Shown here piece by piece: positions 1 to 8,569 of a DNA stretch of 53,886 bases; the stretch's first letter is position 1; every line of letters begins with the position of its first letter. The position numbers were made by a program, and so were the translations under genes. The notes beneath the pieces are model-generated. The model worked only from the letters and a program-made list of their open reading frames with translations. It was not told where the DNA came from and did not search any database. Source of the stretch: JAAZBG01 sp964390065 (GTDB taxonomy: Bacteria; Fibrobacterota; Chitinivibrionia; Chitinivibrionales; Chitinispirillaceae); contig CAYMGX010000010.1 of assembly GCA_964390065.1 (NCBI GenBank), positions 1 to 53,886 of the forward strand. The letters run 5' to 3'.

Positions 1-21
1 TGCAAAAAAGATAATTTTTTC

Positions 22-50
22 TTGACTTTGATGTGATTACATCGGATATT
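22..50 (+). promoter_or_regulatory. Candidate sigma-70 promoter of the HU gene
   Basis: TTGACT at 22-27 and GATATT at 45-50 are separated by 17 nt. The -35 is near-consensus and the -10 matches 4 of 6. It lies just ahead of the HU-type gene. Seen by eye only. Confidence 0.5.
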
Positions 51-85
51 GTAAGAGTTTCCCGTTTAAAAAAATGGAGGGTGTT

Positions 86-412
86 GTGTCTAATACAACA
101 AAACATGATCTGATTGCTGATGTATCAAGATTTACTGGATTAACTCAGGCCGATACAAAAATCGTTGTTGAAGAAATGCTTGAGAGTATTTCTTCATATT
201 TAGAAAGCGGAAAGAGTATTGAAATTAGAGGTTTCGGTACTTTTTACACAAAAACAAGAAAGCCCCGACCAGCTCGTAATCCGAAGACGGGTGAGGTGGT
301 TCCGTTGCTTAAAAGAATGGTGCCGCTTTTTAAGTATTCAAACGAGTTAAAGAAAAGTATCACTGACACACTAATTCAGAATGCATCATCACAGAGTACT
401 GCGTCTGTGTAG
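86..412 (+). CDS. HU/IHF-family nucleoid DNA-binding protein
   Basis: This is a small basic histone-like protein (108 aa from the preferred start) expected to bind and bend DNA as a dimer in the nucleoid. The fold signature is clear: an N-terminal helical part (HDLIADVSRFTGLTQAD), the region IEIRGFGTF, and the beta-arm motif RPARNPKTGEVV, close to the family consensus GRNPxTGE. The C-terminus has about 15 extra residues rich in Ser, Thr and Gln. An ATG lies in frame at 74, but GGAGG at 76-80 sits 5 nt before GTG at 86. Starting there gives MSNTTKHDL, the usual length for the family, so GTG is preferred. HU versus IHF-type paralogue cannot be decided here. Confidence 0.93.
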   Translation: MSNTTKHDLIADVSRFTGLTQADTKIVVEEMLESISSYLESGKSIEIRGFGTFYTKTRKPRPARNPKTGEVVPLLKRMVPLFKYSNELKKSITDTLIQNASSQSTASV

Positions 413-439
413 AAAATATTCGTAGTAATAATAGGTATA

Positions 440-471
440 GGGCAGACAATTCTGTCCTCTGCTTACTTTTT
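440..471 (+). terminator. Weak terminator-like hairpin after the HU gene
   Basis: GGGCAGA (440-446) and TCTGTCC (451-457) form a 7-bp stem with one G-U pair and a CAAT loop. The T-run only comes about 10 nt later, so intrinsic termination is uncertain. Confidence 0.3.
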
Positions 472-771
472 TCTATTGTTGATGTAGTTCTTTCACGATC
501 CGCTATCGATTTATCTGATTCACTAACAAACATTATTACCATAGTATAGCATTGCATTGTGACCGATTACTTTGGTCTTGATGATTACGTTAACTCTGTA
601 TTTCTGATACTGCACATACAGACAAAAGCGTAAACACTCAGGAAATAAAATACTGCATTTCAATCATACTGTTGCTATTTAAGAAATCGTTTTTTTTGGG
701 ATTGTAATGGTATATCCTTCGTATTGCAAAAATTTTTATTGTACTATCACCAGAAAAAAGCTTGTAAAAAC

Positions 772-800
772 TTGACTCGTTTTTGCAATGACAATATAAT
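772..800 (+). promoter_or_regulatory. Consensus sigma-70 promoter for the surface-protein operon
   Basis: TTGACT (772-777) and a perfect TATAAT (795-800) are separated by exactly 17 nt. This is the best promoter match found in the window. It implies a 5-prime leader of roughly 110 nt before the translation start at 917. Confidence 0.8.
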
Positions 801-916
801 CTTTCTATATGTAAATTTTACAAGATCGTTATACTTTCTAACTTTCTATAAAACCGGGTAAAAAAATGAAAAAAGAAGCAATTCATGCATCTGGTAGTTT
901 AAAAGGAGAGATCTTC

Positions 917-2380
917 ATGGGAAAACTTTTTTCTCCATTGTTAATTGTTTTTACTATTGCCAGTAATCTGGCAGCACAGATTGATATCGATACTGCATAT
1001 AATGCAAAAGTAAATTTACCATCATTCAATGCGCAGATTGGTGTTGGTTTCAATTACGATTTGTTAAGAAATCCAACTGATGTATCATTTGAATATCCAA
1101 GTGCTTATTTTGGATTTAATGTACCTTTAAAGACTACTCAGAATTTGAGGTATCTTGTAAAAAGTGTGGATTCATTACTTAATGATTCGACAATATTTTC
1201 AAACGGTGCGGATTATAAAATTAATGCAACCGCTCGACAAAATGCTAATGTTACCGTACGTGTTGACGTACCAATGCTGGGAGGTGTCGGATCATTTTCT
1301 AATGTTCAAAACATGTTTTTAAAGTATCAGAACATTCTTGGAAATCCTGATATTTACCTTAATCCATCGAATCTTGGAGATGGAGTGAATTTTCTTTTAC
1401 GGGGAACATTGACAGTTCCGGTTGAGTTAAGTCTTTATTGGGAAACAATGACTTTTGGATATGCATACAGATTAAATAAATATTTTACTTTTGCCCTGAA
1501 CCTTCATCGGCACTTATTCAGTCTGGATTTGAGAGGCAACGTTGATGTCGACATGATGGGGAAGTACTCTTTTGAACTGGATAATGAATCCGGTACATCA
1601 GATGTTGATATACCATCAGTTGAGGGATTTGTTGATTATCCATCCGATAAACTTTATGGAAGTGCTTATGGTCATTTTGAAACAGAGGTATGGTCTCCGA
1701 CGCTTGCTGTAAAAGCCTGGCGATTTTCTCTTGTAACACGTTTTGGAATTGACACTAAGGCAAAAGGGGAATTTCTGGCTAAATACTCAATTCCCTTCCT
1801 CATCGATCCTGAAACATTCAAGGTAAAATATGATTTCGATGATTACAAAACATTGACATCTCCGGAAGTAATGCAGGGACTTTCATCTAATGCTACAGAC
1901 AGTCTGGTTTACTCAAGTAACGATGTTGATCTGATCTGGAAAATGCCTACAGGTCTTACCTTTTCATTTGATGTATGGCCGAAACATTTGAGAGTTTCAT
2001 ACACTAAATTATTCGGCGACATTGCTATGAAGCTTGATAATATCGCAAAACAGAAACTTGCTACTGAGATGAATAGTGATCGGGATACAACGTTTGATAC
2101 AATTGTAATTGATGTTGGTATTTCTGTTGATCATATAATCATGATTGAGGCAAGTCTTTTCAATTCATTTCTAAATTTTGGTATAACATCATTTGATGTT
2201 TCATATAATGGAGAGAAACATTTACTTGGGAGAAAATTGCCATATATGAAAATGGGTAAATCTGCGATGCTTCCTGTTCTTAACCTTGGAACAGATCTCG
2301 GTACAAAACTTCAGCTTCATCTTGAGTTGGATGTTTTGCCATTACCCGCATTAAAAACCGGTGTTGTATATCATTTCTGA
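917..2380 (+). CDS. Secreted outer-membrane beta-barrel-like protein, function unknown
   Basis: I do not recognise a named family. The 487-aa product begins with a signal peptide (MGKLFSPLLIVFTIASNLAAQ) and has alternating hydrophobic strands rich in Tyr and Phe throughout. It ends in VVYHF, a C-terminal Phe typical of outer-membrane barrels. An in-frame ATG exists at 866, but AAGGAG at 902-907 lies 9 nt before the ATG at 917 and the signal peptide begins there. The gene is first in a run with the 1496-aa secreted protein and the PorV-like barrel. It sits behind a consensus promoter, suggesting an abundant surface component. Acidic repeats or enzymatic motifs are not visible. Confidence 0.75.
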   Translation: MGKLFSPLLIVFTIASNLAAQIDIDTAYNAKVNLPSFNAQIGVGFNYDLLRNPTDVSFEYPSAYFGFNVPLKTTQNLRYLVKSVDSLLNDSTIFSNGADYKINATARQNANVTVRVDVPMLGGVGSFSNVQNMFLKYQNILGNPDIYLNPSNLGDGVNFLLRGTLTVPVELSLYWETMTFGYAYRLNKYFTFALNLHRHLFSLDLRGNVDVDMMGKYSFELDNESGTSDVDIPSVEGFVDYPSDKLYGSAYGHFETEVWSPTLAVKAWRFSLVTRFGIDTKAKGEFLAKYSIPFLIDPETFKVKYDFDDYKTLTSPEVMQGLSSNATDSLVYSSNDVDLIWKMPTGLTFSFDVWPKHLRVSYTKLFGDIAMKLDNIAKQKLATEMNSDRDTTFDTIVIDVGISVDHIIMIEASLFNSFLNFGITSFDVSYNGEKHLLGRKLPYMKMGKSAMLPVLNLGTDLGTKLQLHLELDVLPLPALKTGVVYHF

Positions 2381-2409
2381 TTTGATACAAATGTATGAAA
2401 GGATCATTC

Positions 2410-5400
2410 ATGCTTACCTTTAAAAAAATTGCATTTATTACTATGTTGTTAAGTGCCTGCACTCTTTATGCGCAAACGACAGAGTATTTGATTGTTGATG
2501 CTCCTATTGGTGCGCAATCATCATCAAAAGTTTTATGGGTAAAATGGGCCGGCCTGGCACGTTTGGGACAGCCTGCCCCGGATTCCGGAACAATCTACTA
2601 TGACAGAGCACCCGGTGGAGGTGATTTGAAAAATTACCGGTATACTGTAAAGAACCCGGCACTGGATTCTGCAACAAAGAAACCACTGGACAATATGCTT
2701 GAAGTGAGTGGTGGTATAAGTAAACGCGGAACCGCATTTAAACCGGCGGATCAGCGTGAAATGGGTTTTGGTGTATTTTATTGTGTCGTAGCTTTTCCCT
2801 GTTCGACAATAACACCAGCATCCCCTGCAGTCAAAAAGTTAGATACGCTTATCAGTAATGAATTTGTACTAATGATTGAGTCTCCAAATGCAGTTGATTG
2901 GATTGGCCCCAATGATTCAATAACAGAATTGACACCGACCTTTCGGTGGAAAGCCAATGCCGGGGTTCCATATTATCATGTAGTTCTTTCTGATGACGCA
3001 ATTTCTATTGATTCAAGTGAGGACGGGAAAGTAAACCTGAGCGGTCTAAGTATTATCTGGCAGGCGATAACCCCTAATACTCAAATCGTTTATGGCGCAC
3101 CGGATCCATCACGCACAATTACTGCAGATCCACCACCACTATCACCCGGGAAAAAATACACATGGCTGGTTCTGAATAATTACGGAAATCACGCTGCATT
3201 TTCATCAACAAAAGTAAAACTACCACCGGCAAATTTCGTAATTAAAGGTAAATCAATGAAAAAACCGGTGCCTGTGTATCCGGTAAATAATGTACAATTG
3301 ACATCTACGGACAATAGCAAATTCAGTTTTAAATGGACAAATCTGGATGATTCCGCAAATACCTATAAAGTATATGCCTATATCGGATCGGATTTCGAAG
3401 GTATAAATGCACAGCTTGTTGTTTGGCAAACAGAAGTAAGTGCATCCAAAGGGAAAGATACAATGAGTGTGGAAGTTGATGCCGCTACTACACTGACAAG
3501 TAACAAGTATGTCTGGAATGTCATTGCAGTTGACAACAAAGGAGCTGGTTCAACTGGTGATACTGCCGGTTTTAAATATTATGCGCCCGAAGGTACTCTG
3601 AAAATCCATACCAGAGAGTTAATCAGGGTTCCCAAAGGCGATTCGATAGAACTGGTTGAGAGCAAAGTCGGCCTTGTTCAGATTAAAGTTGATGTGCTTA
3701 ATGGTTCCCTTGAAGCACCGTTATTGTTTTATACTGATATGAGCGGGAATCTTGAAAGAAAACGTCCTTCCGGAGCCTACCGAATTACTGCAATTGCAAA
3801 TGAGTTTGAGAGTCAAACAAAGACAATTACAATAAAAGATGGTGAAACACTTGAAGAAACATTTTATCTTGAGCGTCCCGAAGCAACTATCTATGGTAAA
3901 GTTGTTGACGAAACAGGCAAGGGTATCAATCTTGTATCGGTGTATGGTGTTTCTGATCTTAACGACACGATCGTAACTAAAACTGACGCCGCTGGAAACT
4001 TTATTCTAAAATGTTTTGGATCAGACTGGAGAATATGGTCTGAAATTATTGGTTATAAAACAGTTGTGCCTAAAAAGGTAACGGTTGTTGCTGCGCAGAA
4101 TCTTTCTTTCGGTACGATAACAATGCAGAAAAATCCGTTTACATTATCAGGTGTTGTAAAGAATACAAATGGCGAATCAATACTTGGCGTAAGGATCAGA
4201 CTGTACAAAAGTGGTGCTCAGATTGACGAAATTCCATCAACACCTCAGAATGGAACATTTTCATTCTCTATTCCGAGTGGTACATATACACTTACTGCAG
4301 ATAAAACAGGTTTTACATCATACAGCACTGTAATTGATATGGTTAACTCCAAAGAGATATCAATTTCGATGAAACCGGGAGCAACAGTTGTAAATGGCTT
4401 GATTTACGGAAAAACCTGGGTTAATTCGGATAATAAGTACGTATACGCTCCAATTACAAATGCGTCAGTTGTTTTTATAAAGGAAGGCGGAGGGGATACA
4501 ATAAAGGTAAAATCGGATCCGACATATGGAGATTTTAGAACAAGTTTAGAAGGTGGACAAACGTATCACGTTTATTCGTCTGCAAACGGATATGAAGTAA
4601 AGACCGCTCCGTATAGACTTGTAACTCAACTTAACGCAACTCAGAATTATAATGATACACTAAATGCTTTTGCAACTGTAAATGGGTATGTCAAGCTGGT
4701 AAACGGTTCATCACTTGGCAATTTTAATGTTGCTATTATAAGAAATTCAAATGGAACAGTTGTTGCAACAGGTAAATCGACTGTAAATGGCTCTTTTGAA
4801 ATAAGAGGCATTATGGATGGAATGTATACACTTATGGCCGGTAAAGATGGTTATGTGCTTGACAGTGTTGCAGGAGGTAGCTTGTTAAATGTAGCCGGTG
4901 GTAAACCGGATAGAAGCGTAATTAATTTCCATATGAAAACAGGTGAAAAAACAATAGCGTGGGATACAAAATATGACGGTTCAGTTAAAATAAAATCACC
5001 ACTGATTAAAACGCTGTCTGTGAACGATACCTTGAAAAATGCCGGTACAGGATCGTATATAATTAATTTCGATGCAACGAGTGATAGTGTTATTGATTGT
5101 TCCTATCACCGGTTTACTGTTGTTGAATCCGAATCCGTACATATTGAAACAATTGTATTGCCATTGACATTCAGAAAGGTTGATTCACTTACATTGGTAA
5201 ATGAGTATGCACAGTTTTTACTGAGGTATTCGGACACTCTTGATTCTGTAAAAATAGTATATAAGGATATATCTGCGACATCTTTTGCTGAATCAAAAAA
5301 TACAACAAAGGATGATACTTCGTACACATTCAGTATAATTCCTCCAAAAGATGGAAGTACAATTGTGTACTACTTTATGGGATACAGGGGAAGTGATATT

Positions 5401-6900
5401 TATGGATCAGATCAGGAATGTTACTATTCATATGTAAAACCAGATACCAGCCGGCTTTCGAAATTTGAAGTACTACCATCTTCACAGGATACATTAATCT
5501 ATCCGATGTCTTATGAAATTCCCTTTAGCATAAAAGGTTATGTTTCCTCATTGTTTCAGGAATCTGTAATTAATGATGGTTCCGGTGTAAGCTGGAAATT
5601 AACAAATGAACAAGGATCAACGCTGATGAAATTCAGTGGAATTACAACTTCAGTTAAAACCGGTACCCTTAAAACAACAACTCCGGTGCTTCTGACTGTT
5701 ACCATTGATACATTAAAAATTAAACTTATGCATGGAGTTGCAAATGAACAGACGATTCCATTCAACGTATCCGGTACAGCCCTAAAATCAATCAGCATTA
5801 AAAGAATTGATGCACAAAACCCTAATCCGGTAACAACATCGGGAGTAGACAAGGCCGAATTCATCGCTACTGGTCTTGATGACAATGGAAATGCTCTGAA
5901 GATTTCACCAGTATGGTCGATTTATCCGAAAAATGCCGGTACAATTTCAACGACTGGTGTTTTTAAACCATCAAACAAGTTTATTGGTAAAGTTCGCATA
6001 TTTGCACAGGCTAACAATGTTCAGGGTGAATATATTTCCGATAACAGCAGTGATGCCGGATTGATGGTACGATTTGTTATTGCAAACAAAAACGTACCTG
6101 ATACAGCCAGCAACGGAAGAGGATGCTCAATTATATTCCCTAAAAATGTCGTTAGCGGTACCGATGTCGGAATTATCGAAGTAAATCAGGATACTTTACG
6201 TAATAAAGTTGAGACAAAGGCTGGAAAATTCAAAATTGTTACAACAAATGCGTTTGAAATTAAGCAACTGGAAAATGTTGCCCTGAATACATCACTTGAC
6301 AGTATTGAACTATTGCTTAGTTTACCATCAGGCAAAAATATAAAATCATCTGATAAAATGTATCTGGGATACTGGAATGAAGATAGCCTGAAATGGGAGA
6401 TACTATTAAATTCATTCGTAAAAGATTCTGTTGTAGGAGCAAGGCTGACACATTTTTCCAAGTATACGATTCTTTCAGAAGAGTCAAATTCCGGATATCT
6501 GAACATCAGCCCTAATGCATTTTCTCCGTATGTAAATTTGGGCCAGATAGACCCGTCAAAACCATATAATGGCACTTGTATTTCATTTCAAATCCAGACA
6601 AAGAATCAGGTCAACGGAAAGCTTGCTATTTATAATGTGGTTGGAGACCTTGTCTGGTCGATGAATATTGACAATATGAGCACAAATCCATATCAGGTAT
6701 GGTGGGATGGGAGAGCTTCAGTGAATTCAATAAATTCATCACGTCTTACAATCACGTATGGAGCTAATGGAGAAACTGTTCTTGTTCCAAAAGGTGATAA
6801 AATGTGCAGGAATGGCCGGTACTTTGTTATGCTGACTGCAACAGAGGAAATTAATAAAAAAGTTTACAGATTTATGAAACCCGTAGTATTGATGAAGTAA
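2410..6900 (+). CDS. Large secreted multidomain protein with carboxypeptidase-regulatory-like and FlgD-like Ig domains
   Basis: A 1496-aa exported protein. The N-terminus MLTFKKIAFITMLLSACTL is a signal peptide. LSAC resembles a lipobox, so lipoprotein processing is possible, although cleavage after LYA is equally plausible. The middle contains at least three beta-sandwich repeats of carboxypeptidase-regulatory type (around residues 492, 577 and 753) with the pattern GxVxxxxG...GxFxxxxxxGxYxxxAxKxGY. A Big/Ig-like segment lies near residue 1140. The last 130 residues resemble the FlgD-type Ig domain (LAIYNVVGDLVW, WWDGRAS, NGRYFVMLTA). Start: AAAGGA 6 nt before ATG 2410 rather than ATG 2395. 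It lies 29 nt after the upstream barrel gene. A role as a surface adhesin or scaffold is inferred. Confidence 0.8.
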   Translation: MLTFKKIAFITMLLSACTLYAQTTEYLIVDAPIGAQSSSKVLWVKWAGLARLGQPAPDSGTIYYDRAPGGGDLKNYRYTVKNPALDSATKKPLDNMLEVSGGISKRGTAFKPADQREMGFGVFYCVVAFPCSTITPASPAVKKLDTLISNEFVLMIESPNAVDWIGPNDSITELTPTFRWKANAGVPYYHVVLSDDAISIDSSEDGKVNLSGLSIIWQAITPNTQIVYGAPDPSRTITADPPPLSPGKKYTWLVLNNYGNHAAFSSTKVKLPPANFVIKGKSMKKPVPVYPVNNVQLTSTDNSKFSFKWTNLDDSANTYKVYAYIGSDFEGINAQLVVWQTEVSASKGKDTMSVEVDAATTLTSNKYVWNVIAVDNKGAGSTGDTAGFKYYAPEGTLKIHTRELIRVPKGDSIELVESKVGLVQIKVDVLNGSLEAPLLFYTDMSGNLERKRPSGAYRITAIANEFESQTKTITIKDGETLEETFYLERPEATIYGKVVDETGKGINLVSVYGVSDLNDTIVTKTDAAGNFILKCFGSDWRIWSEIIGYKTVVPKKVTVVAAQNLSFGTITMQKNPFTLSGVVKNTNGESILGVRIRLYKSGAQIDEIPSTPQNGTFSFSIPSGTYTLTADKTGFTSYSTVIDMVNSKEISISMKPGATVVNGLIYGKTWVNSDNKYVYAPITNASVVFIKEGGGDTIKVKSDPTYGDFRTSLEGGQTYHVYSSANGYEVKTAPYRLVTQLNATQNYNDTLNAFATVNGYVKLVNGSSLGNFNVAIIRNSNGTVVATGKSTVNGSFEIRGIMDGMYTLMAGKDGYVLDSVAGGSLLNVAGGKPDRSVINFHMKTGEKTIAWDTKYDGSVKIKSPLIKTLSVNDTLKNAGTGSYIINFDATSDSVIDCSYHRFTVVESESVHIETIVLPLTFRKVDSLTLVNEYAQFLLRYSDTLDSVKIVYKDISATSFAESKNTTKDDTSYTFSIIPPKDGSTIVYYFMGYRGSDIYGSDQECYYSYVKPDTSRLSKFEVLPSSQDTLIYPMSYEIPFSIKGYVSSLFQESVINDGSGVSWKLTNEQGSTLMKFSGITTSVKTGTLKTTTPVLLTVTIDTLKIKLMHGVANEQTIPFNVSGTALKSISIKRIDAQNPNPVTTSGVDKAEFIATGLDDNGNALKISPVWSIYPKNAGTISTTGVFKPSNKFIGKVRIFAQANNVQGEYISDNSSDAGLMVRFVIANKNVPDTASNGRGCSIIFPKNVVSGTDVGIIEVNQDTLRNKVETKAGKFKIVTTNAFEIKQLENVALNTSLDSIELLLSLPSGKNIKSSDKMYLGYWNEDSLKWEILLNSFVKDSVVGARLTHFSKYTILSEESNSGYLNISPNAFSPYVNLGQIDPSKPYNGTCISFQIQTKNQVNGKLAIYNVVGDLVWSMNIDNMSTNPYQVWWDGRASVNSINSSRLTITYGANGETVLVPKGDKMCRNGRYFVMLTATEEINKKVYRFMKPVVLMK

Positions 6901-6960
6901 TTATTTGAACATCTGAAAAAAAGGCTGAATATAATGACGTTGAAAAAAACGGAGGAATTC

Positions 6961-8466
6961 GTGAAATCATTTGGAATAGCCGCAACAATAATTCTGGCAC
7001 TGACCTTGCAGGTCGCAAGTGAAGAAAAGGTTGGTGAAAATAAAGTTAAAATCGGTATTTTACAATTAGAGAATAATGGTACCGGTGCTGATGTTGCAAA
7101 AAAAGCATCATCGCAATTAAATACAATTATTAATGAAATTGGTTTCTATGAATCGTATGAACAGGAACAGATTGAAGATGCCCTTTCAAAAGTAAATCAA
7201 AAGCTTCCAATGCATTGCAGGGACCCTCGTTGTGTACTTGATATCGGGAAATCGATTGGTATGAATCGAATGATATTCGGATCGATTGATATTAGCGATA
7301 AACGGGCAGGTATCAAGCTGACACTGATTGACATTACACTTCGTCAGACAATTGGATCTGTTAATATACTTGGTGATCCGGGGGTTGAATCGGTTGAGAT
7401 ACTAAAAGTTGCAGTTGCCAAATTACATGGAAATCAGGCCGGTGACACATTACATATAACAAAGTATTTAGGTCCTAAAATTGACAATAAAAAACAGCTT
7501 GTTCTTTCATCTGCAGGATTTGTTGGATTAGGTCTCCTGTGGGGAATTATCAACTATGCTGTTGAAGGTGATGCGAATAAATTGAGTGCAGTATATCATG
7601 ATGATGATTTGTCAGGCATTCCATCATCCGTAGATCAGATACCTATTTTTGCCCGCCCTGCTGCACTCGCAAATGCATACACTGCGGCTTCAGATGATGC
7701 CTATGGTGGATTGTATAACCCTGCCGGTATTGCCTGGGTTAGCGGACCTGATGCAGCCATTGCCTATCAGTACAGGTTTGGATTAAACCTTTTTGCTGCA
7801 TCGTATGTAAATAAAGCTACCCGCGAAATCGGATTTGGTCACACATTTCTGTTATGTACAGATCCGGATAATATTTTCCAGGAAATTTACTTTGTATCAT
7901 CATTTGCCTACAAATTTCATCAATTACTTCCATTTCTTCGACCGATATCTGCTGGTGTAAACTTTAAAGTTGCATCCAACAGAGTGAAAGGCACTGGTGA
8001 TGGTGCAGTAAGCGGCAGTTCATTTGGTGTCGGGTTGGATCTTGGTTTGATTATTGAATTGGCTGATAATATTCGCTATGGTGTGACATTCAGGGATGTT
8101 CCTGTTGTCAATAGATGGAAAAATGTATCAACCGGATATGATTATTTTGAGGCAAACGCCGCAACCTTGCATATGGGTGGATCGTTCAGAGTCGGATATT
8201 CAACTTTTCTCCTTGCTGATGGTCAGATTCCTTTTACAGATGATCAACCATGGAAGATGGCTGGAGGTATTGAACAGGAACTTTTTAAAGTGGTATTCCT
8301 TCGTGTGGGAATGCAAAAAGAAATTGAAACGCCGACCATTACTCCCTGGAAAGTTACCGGAGGTCTGGGATTAAAAATACATAAAATTGATTTTGATGCT
8401 TCGTATGAATACAACACAATGCGAATGTTTGATGTTGTAAACGTATCATTTAAGTACAGGTTTTAA
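6961..8466 (+). CDS. CsgG/TolB-N-like domain fused to a PorV/UPF0164-like outer-membrane barrel
   Basis: The 501-aa product begins with a signal peptide (MKSFGIAATIILALTLQVAS). Residues about 30-145 resemble the CsgG/TolB-N-type periplasmic domain: VKIGILQLENNG, then CRDPRCVLDIGKSIG and MIFGSI. A hydrophobic stretch (about 180-195) follows. From about residue 228 the protein has the PorV/UPF0164 signature (FARPAALANAYTAASDDAYG, YNPAGIAW) and barrel strands, ending in VSFKYRF. PorV proteins in type IX systems shuttle cargo at the outer membrane, but that role is inferred here. GGAGGA at 6951-6956 lies 4 nt before GTG 6961, which beats ATG 6934. It is the last gene of the operon ending at the terminator 8517-8551. 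Confidence 0.75.
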   Translation: MKSFGIAATIILALTLQVASEEKVGENKVKIGILQLENNGTGADVAKKASSQLNTIINEIGFYESYEQEQIEDALSKVNQKLPMHCRDPRCVLDIGKSIGMNRMIFGSIDISDKRAGIKLTLIDITLRQTIGSVNILGDPGVESVEILKVAVAKLHGNQAGDTLHITKYLGPKIDNKKQLVLSSAGFVGLGLLWGIINYAVEGDANKLSAVYHDDDLSGIPSSVDQIPIFARPAALANAYTAASDDAYGGLYNPAGIAWVSGPDAAIAYQYRFGLNLFAASYVNKATREIGFGHTFLLCTDPDNIFQEIYFVSSFAYKFHQLLPFLRPISAGVNFKVASNRVKGTGDGAVSGSSFGVGLDLGLIIELADNIRYGVTFRDVPVVNRWKNVSTGYDYFEANAATLHMGGSFRVGYSTFLLADGQIPFTDDQPWKMAGGIEQELFKVVFLRVGMQKEIETPTITPWKVTGGLGLKIHKIDFDASYEYNTMRMFDVVNVSFKYRF

Positions 8467-8486
8467 TACTGTCCAATTTAATAAGC

Positions 8487-8505
8487 GCGATTGATTGTTA
8501 ATCGC
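8487..8505 (+). repeat. Short hairpin preceding the terminator
   Basis: GCGATT and AATCGC form a 6-bp stem with a 7-nt loop just upstream of the main terminator. It may be incidental. Confidence 0.3.
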
Positions 8506-8510
8506 TGTGG

Positions 8511-8551
8511 AAAAGAAACGTTACTTTGCAAATATGCAAGGTAACGTTTTT
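8511..8551. terminator. Bidirectional intrinsic terminator between convergent genes
   Basis: AACGTTACTTTGCA (8517-8530) pairs with TGCAAGGTAACGTT (8535-8548), a 14-bp stem with one G-U pair and an AATA loop. T-runs follow on the plus strand (8547-8551) and on the minus strand (TCTTTT across 8516-8511). It closes both the plus-strand surface operon and the minus-strand phosphatase gene. Confidence 0.85.
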
Positions 8552-8569
8552 GTCAATGTGGCAGCATGT

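Larger units (their letters stand above)
413..916. other. Intergenic region holding a terminator-like hairpin and a strong promoter
   Basis: This AT-rich stretch has no convincing coding sequence. It contains the weak hairpin at 440-457 and the consensus promoter at 772-800. The remaining sequence between about 480 and 760 shows nothing recognisable. Confidence 0.6.

Noticed and set aside
6186..6575. A 129-codon minus-strand frame inside the large secreted protein gene
   Set aside because: Antisense shadow of a long beta-sandwich gene with no ribosome site or family.
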